This document shows, in pieces, positions 18,056-27,103 of a stretch of 64,000 nucleotides of DNA. This stretch comes from Neobacillus ginsengisoli (GTDB taxonomy: Bacteria; Bacillota; Bacilli; Bacillales_B; DSM-18226). Within the stretch, counting starts at the first letter, position 1, and every line of letters starts with the position of its first letter. The stretch spans positions 1 through 64,000 of the forward strand of contig NZ_JAUSTW010000008.1 in the NCBI RefSeq assembly GCF_030813055.1, given 5' to 3'. The notes beneath the pieces were generated by a model, which was given only the letters and a program-made list of their open reading frames with translations, was not told where the DNA came from and did not search any database. The position numbers were made by a program, and so were the translations under genes.

Positions 18056-20101
18056 TTAGGAATACACTGCACGCTTTGACTTAAGAAAGTACAAATACTC
18101 CATTCCTGCAGCGGTTATCTTCGTGCCTGCCCTTCCTCTACCTTTGACGACAAATCCTTCACTTTCTAAAATATCCAAGCGGCGGCGGATCTGCTGAGGG
18201 GACAAAACAACGTCCGATTCTTTGCTTTGACTTGAAATCAGTTCTCTGCTTGCAGCTTTTCCTTTTTCGTTACATTGCATGATTATCTCCAAGATGAAAG
18301 CGCGCTCCCGGATTTCGAGCATACTTTCACATTCGGTATATTCGGACGCCACGCTGCCTCCGGCTTGTCCAAGCATGGACGGAAGGTCTCTTTTTGTCAC
18401 CACATTTCCCTCACAAACCGTCAGCATGTAATCAATAGTGCTTTTTAATTCCCGTATATTTCCGGGCCATTCATATTGCATGAAATACTCCAACACGTTT
18501 TGCTCTACCTTTACCCACTTCCCGCTCTTTGTAATGATATGCTTGATCAAAAGTGGAATATCCGCTCTTCTCTCAATGAGTGGCGGAATGCAGAGATTAA
18601 GTACGTTCAGCCGGTAAAACAAGTCTGATCTGAATGAGCCGTCACGTATCTTTCCTTGAAGGTCTTTATTCGTTGCGGTAATCACTCGTACATTAATAGG
18701 GATAATTCTTCCACCGCCGATTCTGCGAATTTCGCCTTCTTGCAGAACGCGCAGCAGATGTGATTGAACTGTGAGACTTATGTCGCCAATTTCATCCAAA
18801 AAGATCGTCCCGTTATCCGCCAATTCAAACAGACCTTTCTTACCTCCTTTTTGTGCGCCGGTAAATGTCCCTTCTTCGTAACCGAACAATTCACTTTCAA
18901 GCAGGCTTTCTGTTAGTGCGCTACAGTTTACAGCCAGAAATGGCCGGTTTTTCCGTAATGAATGCTGATGAATAGCATGCGCAAACAGCTCTTTTCCTGT
19001 TCCTGTCTCGCCCTGAATCAAAATCGGATGTTCCGATAAAGCAAGCTTCTTGGCAATCCGCTTGCGCTCTTTCATTACAGCGTGCTCACCGATAATATCA
19101 TTAAATCCATATTTTGTATGAAATCCTTTATTACGCATTTCTCTTTGCGCTGTCTTTTCAATTTCAAAGGCTTGATGCACACTCTTGAAAGTTGCGACAA
19201 TTGTATTTTCCTTCGTCATTTGCAATCGAAAAATGACAACACCCACGCCGTCTATCTCAAAGTACTTGCTTTCATCCTTGCCGTTCAGGATGAAATCGGT
19301 AATATCCCGGCAATTTATCACATGTTCTATATCTTTATTAACTACATCTTGAACAACAACATGAAACAATGCGGCAAGCCGAGGATTAAATACCGTAATT
19401 CGTCCTTCCTGGTTGACGACCAATATTCCATCATCGACAGTTCCCACCACATTTTGGATGTGCTCACTCATCTGCTTTGCATCCCGCTCCGCATCTAGCA
19501 GTTTACGTTGTAATTCAATGATATTGCTAATATACCTTTCTGAAATCTTCGAGGATATATCCTTGTTCAAACCGCAGCATTCTACAACTTCCAGGATTGT
19601 TGTCATATCAAAAAGCCGCACACCTATGTCAATTACTTCTTTTATGTAAGAGGGACAAAGATGTGTTTCTCCTGGTGAAACAGCAATTTGAACATCCTCA
19701 TAAAACAAGTTACCCTTCCGAAAAGGGATAAATTGAACATGATCGATACCAAGCTGATAGAAGGATTCAATAAGCCTGTTCGTTGCATCATCATCATCAT
19801 TCACCAGCAGAACGGCTGACCCTTCAGGTATTCTTAAAAGTTTGTCAATGTATTCATGATGAACGGTTCTCTTTCCTACAATTATTTTCTTGGCATTTAG
19901 GCTATACATACCCTTTGTTCTCGTATAAGCAGTATCTGATGAATACAAGATAATTGTATCTTCTAGAGTCTGTGGAATTCCCTCATCTGCAGCATGACTT
20001 TTAATATGGACAAAATCGCCAAGCAATTGTTCCAGCTGTTCCTGCAAGGCATGCTTTGTTTTTTCGCTTCCCGCTATAAGTGTAAGTGAGGATTTTGACA
20101 T
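18056..20101 (-). CDS. Sigma-54-dependent transcriptional activator (PAS-AAA-winged helix)
   Basis: Enhancer-binding protein of 681 aa from the ATG at 20101, chosen because AGGAAGG lies just upstream; an ATG 18 codons earlier lacks one. Residues 1-210 resemble the PrpR/propionate-activator type sensor. About 217-312 is a PAS domain (DDGILVVNQEGRITVFNP). The AAA+ domain has Walker A GETGTGKE (about 364-371), the sigma-54 loop written GTFTGA instead of GAFTGA, and Walker B GTIFLDEIGD. Instead of a Fis-type helix-turn-helix the C-terminus has a winged-helix look (QIRRRLDILESEGFVVKGRG). It is divergent from a transporter gene with a sigma-54 promoter, its likely target. Confidence 0.92.
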   Translation of the reverse strand: MSKSSLTLIAGSEKTKHALQEQLEQLLGDFVHIKSHAADEGIPQTLEDTIILYSSDTAYTRTKGMYSLNAKKIIVGKRTVHHEYIDKLLRIPEGSAVLLVNDDDDATNRLIESFYQLGIDHVQFIPFRKGNLFYEDVQIAVSPGETHLCPSYIKEVIDIGVRLFDMTTILEVVECCGLNKDISSKISERYISNIIELQRKLLDAERDAKQMSEHIQNVVGTVDDGILVVNQEGRITVFNPRLAALFHVVVQDVVNKDIEHVINCRDITDFILNGKDESKYFEIDGVGVVIFRLQMTKENTIVATFKSVHQAFEIEKTAQREMRNKGFHTKYGFNDIIGEHAVMKERKRIAKKLALSEHPILIQGETGTGKELFAHAIHQHSLRKNRPFLAVNCSALTESLLESELFGYEEGTFTGAQKGGKKGLFELADNGTIFLDEIGDISLTVQSHLLRVLQEGEIRRIGGGRIIPINVRVITATNKDLQGKIRDGSFRSDLFYRLNVLNLCIPPLIERRADIPLLIKHIITKSGKWVKVEQNVLEYFMQYEWPGNIRELKSTIDYMLTVCEGNVVTKRDLPSMLGQAGGSVASEYTECESMLEIRERAFILEIIMQCNEKGKAASRELISSQSKESDVVLSPQQIRRRLDILESEGFVVKGRGRAGTKITAAGMEYLYFLKSKRAVYS

Positions 20102-20214
20102 AAAAATACCTTCCTGTCTTTTTATTGGTTCTATTATATCACCAAAAAAGGACAATAAAGACCAAAATATTTAAACTACGTATAAAATTCCCTTAAAAAT
20201 CAATCTACCTAGAT

Positions 20215-20230
20215 TGGCACAATTTTTGCA
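20215..20230 (+). promoter_or_regulatory. Sigma-54 (-24/-12) promoter
   Basis: TGGCAC-AATTT-TTGCA matches the sigma-54 consensus TGGCACN5TTGCW exactly, with GG and GC 10 bases apart. It lies 114 bases before the activator's divergent start and about 140 bases before the transporter gene on the plus strand, pointing at the transporter. Confidence 0.9.
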
Positions 20231-20263
20231 TATATAAATCAGTGAAGTGCCCGTAGATTGTAT

Positions 20264-20335
20264 AAGGAGGGAAATAACAGAATACTGAAAAAAAAGAGAG
20301 AGTTTTTAGGCGGGTATATTTTGTAAGCGTTTTAG
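20264..20335 (+). other. Orphan ribosome binding site in the 5' leader
   Basis: AAGGAGGG at 20264-20271 is a perfect Shine-Dalgarno site but no ATG, GTG or TTG follows at usual spacing. The next codons (CTG, then AAA AAA AAG AGA GAG) run 14 codons to a TAA. It may be a leader peptide with a CTG start, a lost start codon, or a remnant. Confidence 0.3.
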
Positions 20336-20373
20336 TCTAGTGCATTTATTTTAAATACAAAGGAGATACGTGT

Positions 20374-21795
20374 ATGAGTCTACCACAAGAAAAGGCTGTT
20401 TCGCTCGGAACAGCGGGAAAAAGAGAGAGAAAAGTCAATATTTTTGTATTGCTATTCTGCATTCTCGCAATAGCAACTCTACTAACCTATATTTTACCTG
20501 CCGGGGAATATACACAAATTCAAGCGAATGGACGGACCACTATCAACCCCGATTCATTTAAATGGATAAAATCGGCTCCTGTCGGATTGTTCGATATGAT
20601 AAAAGCTGTTCATACAGGAATGGTAGAAGCCGGCAATATTATCTTTTTCATATTGATTATCGGAGGATTTTTCGGTGTCTTACGAGCAACAGGTACGATT
20701 GACGCACTTATCGCTACCAAGGCCCGGAAGCTGTCGAAGCGTGAAAAGCTATTGATTCCTGTTGTGATGCTTGTTTTCGCTGTAGGCGGCTCCTTAATGG
20801 GCATGGCGGAAGAAACACTGGCTTATGTTCCTCTTGTCATTCCACTGGCGTTGGCTCTTGGATTTGATACGATTACAGGAACCGCGATCGTCATTGTAGG
20901 GGCATTATCAGGGTTTACAACAGCCATTATGAATCCATTCACAGTAGGAATTGCACAAGGAATCGCAGAATTGCCGATGTTCTCAGGCATGGGATTCCGC
21001 CTTGTTTTATTTGTTATCGTCTATCCTGTTTCTGTTCTTTATATCTATCGCCACGCAATAAAAGTTAAGAAAAACCCTTCTATAGGAATCTATGGAAAAT
21101 ATACAAAAGAAGAAGCGAACCATCTGCTGCAATCAAGTGCGAGGTTAACAGTGAGACATAAGTTCATATTAGGTGCTTTTTTAATTAACTATATCGTCTT
21201 AGCATTTGGTGTCATCAAGTTCAAATGGTACATTACAGAAATCGCAGCCTTATTCGTTATATTGACAGTCGTAATTGGAATCATCGGAAAACTGTCTGCA
21301 GATCACATTGTCAACTCCTTTACAAAAGGCTCTGCATCTTTGATTGGCGGCGCTTTGGTAATCGGCGTTTCACGTGCCATTCTTGTTGTATTGAATGCGG
21401 GACATATCATCGACCCTATGTTGCATCTTGTATCTGAATCGATGAAACATATTCCTGCCTATTTAAGCGTTGTCGGCATGTACAACTTCCAAACTCTGAT
21501 TCATTTTGTTCTAGCGTCCGGCAGCGGACATGCGATGCTGACCATGCCCATTATGGCGCCGCTCGCAGACTTATTGCATATAACGCGCCAAACGGCAGTG
21601 TTGTCTTTTTCTTTTGCGGACGGAATCGGAAATATGATTTTCCCTACTGCCACCACCTTAATGGCGAGCTTGGCAATTGCAGGCATTCCTTGGACAAAGT
21701 GGGTGAAGTGGATTCTGCCGCTGGTGCTCATTCAATACCTCATCGGATTAATAGCTGTTATCACAGCACACTTCATTGGGTATGGTCCATTCTAA
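20374..21795 (+). CDS. YfcC-family (ArcD/DcuC-like) membrane transporter
   Basis: Inner-membrane carrier of 473 aa with about 12 helices. Family signatures are TYILPAGEYTQ in the first loop, GGFFGVLRATGTIDALI, the conserved MGMAEETLAYVPLVIPLA, and the second repeat motif SGSGHAMLTMPIMAPLADLL. YfcC/ArcD-like proteins move basic amino acids, dipeptides or dicarboxylates; the exact substrate is unknown. ATG 20374 follows AAAGGAGA. It is co-transcribed with an isoaspartyl dipeptidase 36 bases downstream and controlled by a sigma-54 promoter, so an aspartyl dipeptide or related peptide is the best inference for its cargo. Confidence 0.88.
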   Translation: MSLPQEKAVSLGTAGKRERKVNIFVLLFCILAIATLLTYILPAGEYTQIQANGRTTINPDSFKWIKSAPVGLFDMIKAVHTGMVEAGNIIFFILIIGGFFGVLRATGTIDALIATKARKLSKREKLLIPVVMLVFAVGGSLMGMAEETLAYVPLVIPLALALGFDTITGTAIVIVGALSGFTTAIMNPFTVGIAQGIAELPMFSGMGFRLVLFVIVYPVSVLYIYRHAIKVKKNPSIGIYGKYTKEEANHLLQSSARLTVRHKFILGAFLINYIVLAFGVIKFKWYITEIAALFVILTVVIGIIGKLSADHIVNSFTKGSASLIGGALVIGVSRAILVVLNAGHIIDPMLHLVSESMKHIPAYLSVVGMYNFQTLIHFVLASGSGHAMLTMPIMAPLADLLHITRQTAVLSFSFADGIGNMIFPTATTLMASLAIAGIPWTKWVKWILPLVLIQYLIGLIAVITAHFIGYGPF

Positions 21796-21831
21796 TTTAG
21801 GACAGGCAGTATTGACAGGAGGAGAAATGAA

Positions 21832-23004
21832 TTGTTAACGTTAATCAAAAATGGCGAAGTATACGCACCCTATTACTTAGGAAGGAAAGACATATTGATT
21901 GCCGATGATAAAATTGTATTCATTGATGACAGAATCGCGGTTCCTGAAAACTTTGCCCCTATTCAAATCATTGATGCAGAAAATCTTTTGGTTGTTCCAG
22001 GATTTATAGATTCACATGTTCATATTATTGGCGGAGGCGGTGAGGGCGGATTCAAAACCCGCACTCCCGAGCTGATGCTCACTGATATTACAACTGCGGG
22101 TATTACAACACTGGTCGGTTTACTTGGTACAGACGGGACAACACGTAAAATGGAAAGTCTGCTTGCCAAGGCACGGGCGCTTGAGGAAGAGGGTGTTTCC
22201 TGCTTCATTCATACAGGCTCCTATCAAGTGCCAGTAAAAACACTGACAGGAAAAATTGAAGACGATATTATTTTAATCGACAAAATTATCGGTGTTGGAG
22301 AAATTGCAATCTCCGACCATAGATCATCAGAACCCACATTTGAGGAATTGGCTAAAGTCGCCGCTGCGGCACGCAATGGAGGGATCCTTTCAGGAAAAGC
22401 CGGCCTATTAGAAGTTCATGTTGGGGACGGAGATGGAAAGCTTTCATTGCTGCATGAAATTGCAGATAAAACCAACATTCCAATTCGACATCTTCATCCA
22501 ACGCATATCAACCGAAATGAAGAATTATTTAGGGCGGGTATAGATTACGCGAAACGAGGCGGATACGTGGACTTTACTACAAGTACCATCCCTCAGTTTT
22601 TGGAGGAAGGCGAAGTGAAGTGCAGTAAGGCATTACGTACGATGCTTGACGAAGGGGTTCCAGTTGGACACATTACCTTCTCTTCAGACGGTCAGGCCAG
22701 CCTCCCCTTCTTTGACAGCAATGGGGAGTTTGCAGGCCTTCAAGTTGGAAAAGTATCGTCGCTATTTAACGAAGTGCGCGATTCTGTTTTAGAGGAAGGC
22801 ATCCCGCTGGAAACGGCATTGGAGGTCATCACCTCGAATCCCTCACACGTGCTGAAGCTTTCAAACAAGGGCAGCATCCAAATCGGGAAGGATGCTGATA
22901 TCGTATTGTTGCAAAAAGAAACATTGGCCATTTCCACCGTAATAGCGAGAGGACAAGTGATGGTAGAAAAGGGGGTTACGCTGATAAAAGGAACATTTGA
23001 ATGA
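21832..23004 (+). CDS. iadA: Isoaspartyl dipeptidase (beta-aspartyl-peptidase, M38)
   Basis: Cytoplasmic metallo-amidohydrolase of 390 aa that cleaves beta-aspartyl (isoaspartyl) dipeptides formed by protein damage. The metal-site motif GFIDSHVHIIGGGGEGG, the ISDHRSS segment, a His in LEVHVGDG, the RHLHPTHINR strand and the catalytic Asp in FSSDGQAS are all present, matching IadA. The start is TTG 21832 after AGGAGGAG; a nearby ATG (21827) hits a stop at once. It works downstream of the transporter to release aspartate for growth. Confidence 0.92.
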   Translation: MLTLIKNGEVYAPYYLGRKDILIADDKIVFIDDRIAVPENFAPIQIIDAENLLVVPGFIDSHVHIIGGGGEGGFKTRTPELMLTDITTAGITTLVGLLGTDGTTRKMESLLAKARALEEEGVSCFIHTGSYQVPVKTLTGKIEDDIILIDKIIGVGEIAISDHRSSEPTFEELAKVAAAARNGGILSGKAGLLEVHVGDGDGKLSLLHEIADKTNIPIRHLHPTHINRNEELFRAGIDYAKRGGYVDFTTSTIPQFLEEGEVKCSKALRTMLDEGVPVGHITFSSDGQASLPFFDSNGEFAGLQVGKVSSLFNEVRDSVLEEGIPLETALEVITSNPSHVLKLSNKGSIQIGKDADIVLLQKETLAISTVIARGQVMVEKGVTLIKGTFE

Positions 23005-23017
23005 GAGAGAGACATTT

Positions 23018-23165
23018 ATGTCAAATATAGACCTTTTAGAGAAGAATAATTGGCCACTTTTGGAGGGAAAGGAAGTAAATTTACCCTCAATTAAAAAAAC
23101 TCACAGAAGAAGGAATTATTCAATATAAAACAGCGATACAGGTAACCAAATATTTATATATATGA
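23018..23165 (+). pseudogene. Frameshifted remnant of a third operon gene
   Basis: ATG 23018, 13 bases after iadA, reads MSNIDLLEKNNWPLLEGKEV and NL. A one-base shift restores PQLKKLTEEGIIQYKTAIQ followed by an early stop. I do not recognise the protein. Position suggests that it once belonged to the transporter-dipeptidase operon. Confidence 0.35.
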
Positions 23166-23595
23166 TTTAATAGTAATCATGATATGCACAACGAAATTAA
23201 AGATAAATCATATGATAAGATACAATATTGACATATTTGTTAAAATTATTTTTAAAAGATGTTAAGGTATAAACATATGCCGTTGTACTGATCAAGCTTA
23301 CGATGTGAACAAAGATACAGACACGGAAGAGATTGCTCTATTATCAAAAAACACACAATTATCATTTAAAAGCCATTCGCCTCTTATAGAGAAACGAATG
23401 GCTTTTTTTGATACATTACCAAAACAGATTTATTTTTATATAGAATCAGTCTGAATAGCACTAAAACACTAGAAATTTATTATAGCATTACGAAGTATAC
23501 TATGGATGAATTGTTAGGTTGGAATATATATTTTTCCTTTTATAACAAAAGAAATTGAGAGTATCGTCTTCCTAAGATTCTACAAATAGCACTAC
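23166..23595. other. Spacer with degraded sequence
   Basis: AT-rich. A plus-strand open stretch (from about 23276) reads ICRCTDQAYDVNKDTDTEEI and ALLSKN without a start codon; not recognised. A terminator sits at 23368-23409. Nothing else visible. Confidence 0.3.
23368..23409 (+). terminator. Rho-independent terminator
   Basis: A perfect 11-bp stem AAAGCCATTCG / CGAATGGCTTT is followed by TTTT. Probably ends the transporter-iadA transcript. Confidence 0.85.
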
Positions 23596-23823
23596 ATCAT
23601 CGGCATCAATGAAAGCAACACAAAGAATATTTCAGAGATAACCGGCAAACCTAATCATCCAAAAATCATTCGTCTGCTTGATTTATCTGAACAGAATAAA
23701 GATGTCCCTGATCCTTACAACACTGGTGATTTTCAGGAAACCTATGATCTTATTTCAGAGGGTTGCCGAGCATTACTCGGAAAATACGCATCGTACAGAA
23801 CTTATAATATGATATCCCGCTAG
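23596..23823 (+). pseudogene. Low-molecular-weight protein tyrosine phosphatase, C-terminal remnant
   Basis: The plus strand reads HPKIIRLLDLSEQNKDVPDP, then YNTGDFQETYDLISEGCRALLG. This is the end of LMW-PTPs such as YfkJ, including the general-acid DP motif. The catalytic CX5R loop and start are gone, and the frame is lost after LLGK, where a shift would give IRIVQNL and a stop. Confidence 0.7.
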
Positions 23824-23966
23824 TATGTTGATTGGCGGAATTCTTTTAAAGTTAATCAAATCAAATACGATAGGAATAAAGTCTAAAGGAAAATAGTAGG
23901 ATTTACTTTCCACTTTCATTTCTTAAAAATAAAGAGTAGAAGATTTTGAAAGGTAGTGTCGAAAAG

Positions 23967-24395
23967 ATGCTTTATATAAGGGATATTGAGAAAATAATTG
24001 AAAATACATTGCAAGAGCACAAATTTAATATTGATTATGAAATAAACAATAATCTACTTGCACCTATGAGCTTTAATGTATCGACTAATACGATTAAGTT
24101 TAACTATTTACAAGTTAATGGATACATAGCTAATATTAACTTTAAAATTAAAGAGACAGATGAAGACTGTGTTAAACTTATTCTATACCGTCAGCTCGGT
24201 TATTATTTAGCTTTTAAGGAAAACAAACATGATTTAAGGATTTTAAAGTATTTCGAAGATGAAAAAAAAGCAGAGCTACTAACTAGAATAGAAACGAATG
24301 CTTGGGATTATGGTAGAACCTTGGTACCTGATAAACTAGTAAATTCCTATGATAAAGTCCGTGAAATAGATAAAATATTAATAAAAAGCTATTAA
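23967..24395 (+). CDS. ImmA/IrrE-like protein without the HExxH motif
   Basis: Small protein of 142 aa (a TTG at 23946 is an alternative start). The segment LYRQLGYYLAFKENKHDL occupies the place where ImmA/IrrE-type metallopeptidases have HELGHYL. The following region (RIETNAWDYGRTLVP) matches the second conserved block, which supplies the third zinc ligand in active relatives. With Arg-Gln replacing His-Glu it should not bind zinc, so it is a pseudoenzyme or a decaying copy. It lies 29 bases before a NERD protein and is probably co-transcribed. Confidence 0.55.
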   Translation: MLYIRDIEKIIENTLQEHKFNIDYEINNNLLAPMSFNVSTNTIKFNYLQVNGYIANINFKIKETDEDCVKLILYRQLGYYLAFKENKHDLRILKYFEDEKKAELLTRIETNAWDYGRTLVPDKLVNSYDKVREIDKILIKSY

Positions 24396-24424
24396 ATATG
24401 ATCTGGTAGACAAGGAGAAAATAA

Positions 24425-25294
24425 ATGATCTGGTTAATTATTTCCATTTTACTTGCTGCGTCTGTCGCTTGGTTAGCTTATGTAGTAAAAAAGGAAAAGA
24501 CGAAACAAAAAGAAATGAGAAACGACCATTACCAAGAGTTAGAAGCTCTGAAAGAATTACAAAAAGCTTCTATGGAAACAGCAGCAACTAGGTTCGATGA
24601 GGACGTTATGCTTTTGAGCGAATCCTACCAACGTGAAATAGAAAAACTGATGATCGAAAATGAAGATATACGGAAAAATTATAGAAACCAAGGGGAAATC
24701 ATAACCCATCAGATACTAGAAAATTTCAAATCAGATTTAATTCGAAAAAAAATCATCCCACCAGATGAAATGATTATTATGCCGAACATTTTTATACCTG
24801 AAGAAAACGGTAATAGTCGGCAAATCGATCACCTTATATTATTATCAACCGGTATATATGTAATAGAAACTAAACACTGGGAAGGTCACATAGTGTTGGG
24901 ATTAACAAGGATGGGCAGCCACAAGTTATCTTTTTTGGCAGAGATAGTAGACAGAGAAAAAGAGGAAACGCTTGTATTTGATAAAGATGAGTCGGGAGCA
25001 TTAACTGTAAAGACGTATGAAAATCCAATTAGCCAGGTTCAAGAGACAGCCGTCATCCTATCAAATTATTTACAAAGTCAAGAAATTACAACATGGATAA
25101 ACACCTTGGTATTCTTTAATTACGATGAAAAAGAGGTTCATGATTGGTCGGATAACAGCATAGTAAAACGGTTGACGAATAAAGAGCAGTTACAACAGTT
25201 TTTTATCAATGAGCTTACATCCAAAAATAGAATATATGGAGCTTTTCAGCTTCAAAATTTAAAGCATCTTATCGAAAGCGCTAATTATATTTAA
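24425..25294 (+). CDS. Membrane-anchored NERD-domain protein
   Basis: 289 aa. Residues 1-20 form one membrane helix (MIWLIISILLAASVAWLAYV), about 22-95 a charged coiled coil, and about 105-215 a nuclease-related NERD domain. The NERD motif RQIDHLILLSTGIYVIETKH carries the Asp and Glu-x-Lys expected of the PD-(D/E)XK fold, so catalysis is possible. NERD proteins are common in defence and plasmid contexts; the role is unknown. It follows AAGGAG and the ImmA-like gene. Confidence 0.8.
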   Translation: MIWLIISILLAASVAWLAYVVKKEKTKQKEMRNDHYQELEALKELQKASMETAATRFDEDVMLLSESYQREIEKLMIENEDIRKNYRNQGEIITHQILENFKSDLIRKKIIPPDEMIIMPNIFIPEENGNSRQIDHLILLSTGIYVIETKHWEGHIVLGLTRMGSHKLSFLAEIVDREKEETLVFDKDESGALTVKTYENPISQVQETAVILSNYLQSQEITTWINTLVFFNYDEKEVHDWSDNSIVKRLTNKEQLQQFFINELTSKNRIYGAFQLQNLKHLIESANYI

Positions 25295-25336
25295 GTTTGC
25301 AAGAATTTAAGAAGAATCCACGTGAGGAAACATAGT

Positions 25337-25354
25337 AATGGGGGTCTGCCCCCA
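25337..25354. other. GC-rich hairpin
   Basis: ATGGGGG-TCTG-CCCCCAT, a perfect 7-bp stem in AT-rich surroundings, between two convergent NERD genes. No T-run follows on either side; it may still act as a weak bidirectional terminator. Confidence 0.45.
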
Positions 25355-25392
25355 TCAATTACTTGAATCCAATACAGATTTGGCGGAACGGA

Positions 25393-25884
25393 TCAAAAGT
25401 GTTTTTGCTGCGGTCCCTCTTTGATAAAGTCTTTTGAAAACATTCTTGTATAAACGACACCGTGTCCATATGGAAATTTTAAATTGAATTTATACTTGCC
25501 ATCCAATTGGATAAGACTTTTATCTTTTTTCAAAACATCGACTAAATGGAACATATAGTCCCTCGCCTGTTTCATTGGACTTTTAATCACAGCTTGATCA
25601 CCTGATGTGGTGACGATATGCCACTCCTCATGATTAATTTGAAACAAGGTATTTTTCGTATAATCCTTTACTTCTAAAACAACAATTCCAAGGTCAGGAC
25701 CAATAATCACAAAATCAGGTCTCTTCCCCTGTATTTCAGGCTCGAAATAGACAATATAATCATCTGGGAGAAAAGCCTTTAAAGTGCGAAATAATAACCG
25801 TTCTCCAGCTGTAGCAGATGATCTTATTGTTTCAGGAATCGTAACTGCCATAATAACCGCTCCAAAATTTGCATTTTTCTCCAT
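25393..25884 (-). pseudogene. NERD-domain helicase, N-terminal fragment
   Basis: 163 aa containing a NERD domain (SATAGERLLFRTLKAFL, then KRPDFVIIGPDLGIVVLEVK) with the Asp and Glu-x-Lys pair intact. The text matches the start of UvrD-like helicases that carry a NERD domain ahead of the motor. It ends abruptly at DFIKEGPQQKHF, before any helicase motif, so it is truncated. The stump might still be made. Convergent with the membrane NERD gene. Confidence 0.65.
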
Positions 25885-26076
25885 TATACAACAGATAGTG
25901 CAATTATCCTAAAATTCCACAAAATAATCCTAGTAAAAAGACAATTTTCCACTAAAATAAACAAAATTCTGCCAAAAGTATTGTATTTTTGTCCTATTAT
26001 TTTAATAATAGAATGGAAGTTATCTTTTTACTTACATAGAAAATGTTGAGAACAAATAGAAATTGAAGTAGAAATA
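25885..26076. promoter_or_regulatory. Divergent AT-rich intergenic region
   Basis: Separates the NERD fragment (minus) from the frameshifted gene (plus); very AT-rich, with no unambiguous promoter. Confidence 0.3.
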
Positions 26077-26450
26077 ATGTTGAAAGGATTCCTCGATAAA
26101 TTTATTCAAGCTAACCAAAAAACAACACAATCAGTTGTCAAACCGATTAGCCAAGCTGAGGTAGAGGCATTAGTAGATACTAGGTTAAAAGAGCATGCTG
26201 CTACTATTGAGAATCATTTGCTGACAAAATAAGCACTGATCAATTAGGTGAACAAGAGGATTATTCATTATCTGCAAAACAAATTGAATTTGCCCTCTCT
26301 TTGATTGAGAAGACAAAGGAATTTGAACTGGCTACGGATCCTGTTAATATAACTGTGAAGGACTTAAATAAATTAATTGGCTATAATCGATATAAAAATA
26401 AGGGAATCCTTATTAATCTTGTTAAAAAAGGAGTATTGAGGAGATTATAA
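26077..26450 (+). pseudogene. Hypothetical protein, frameshifted in the middle
   Basis: ATG 26077 starts MLKGFLDKFIQANQKTTQSV and continues to a TAA at 26230. A -1 shift at about 26215 opens the rest: ADKISTDQLGEQEDYSLSAK, then a C-terminal part ending LINLVKKGVLRRL at 26450. The C-terminus looks like a small winged-helix or DNA-binding fold. Both parts have good coding character, so this is one ~125-aa gene with a recent indel. I do not recognise the family. Confidence 0.5.
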
Positions 26451-26486
26451 AGTTACATAATTTACAATAAATGCAAGTTTAAGAGG

Positions 26487-26535
26487 AAGAAAACCATTAC
26501 CGTTCTACTAATGGAGAGGGAACGTTTCTTCTTTT
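26487..26535 (+). terminator. Rho-independent terminator
   Basis: GAAGAAAAC pairs with GTTTCTTC around an inner CCGTTC/GGGAAC stem, followed by TTTTTTT; 37 bases after the frameshifted gene. Confidence 0.75.
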
Positions 26536-26713
26536 TTTGTTTGAATATGATAATTAATACTTTAAATTTTATTTTAAATGTGTTAATTAATCTGATTTAT
26601 TAACCAGCAAGTTAAAGATTTTTTTCATGCTCTAAAAAATAAACTTTATTTTGTACAACATCAAAAGTCATTGAGAAAAAAGTGATTTTTTTAATTGCTT
26701 TTTTTGTCCTAAT

Positions 26714-27103
26714 TCAACATTTTTCAACAAAACACATTCCGTTAATCAAGTAACATTTTTCCGCCTTAAATATTGGTTTATTGTTATTTGCAATAACAAA
26801 TGTATCTGTTACATAAGGGTTATAATAAACTAAATTATTAATTTCAATGTTTTCAGCCATATTTCCCATATAGTTACCTATTACATAAGCATGAACATTC
26901 TTTTGTTTGTCGCGTCTAACTCTTTTTTGACCAGCTTTTTGAACTTTAAACTCTACGTCAGATAAAAATAACACATCTTGATATGAAATTAAGCGTCGTG
27001 TCTTATTATCTAAAACTGAGAATAATTTTTTTCGAAGATTACGATATACTTTTACACGTTGGTTTATTAGTATTTGACCATTTAAAATGAGTGGATTTGT
27101 CAT
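26714..27103 (-). CDS. Hypothetical basic protein, 129 aa
   Basis: Intact small protein, basic, beta-rich in its second half. Distinct patches are RVKVYRNLRKKLFSVLD, VEFKVQKAGQKRVRRDKQKN and VHAYVIGNY. The cluster of Arg/Lys suggests nucleic-acid binding. I do not recognise the family. A PPG-free spacer of about 450 bases separates it from the defence operon terminator, so it is transcribed separately. Confidence 0.55.
   Translation of the reverse strand: MTNPLILNGQILINQRVKVYRNLRKKLFSVLDNKTRRLISYQDVLFLSDVEFKVQKAGQKRVRRDKQKNVHAYVIGNYMGNMAENIEINNLVYYNPYVTDTFVIANNNKPIFKAEKCYLINGMCFVEKC

Noticed and set aside
17827..18072. 81-codon minus-strand open frame after the sigma-54 activator
   Set aside because: Overlaps the end of the activator gene, lacks a ribosome binding site and shows no family resemblance.
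19082..19498. 138-codon plus-strand open frame
   Set aside because: Complete shadow of the sigma-54 activator, Cys-rich and without a start context.
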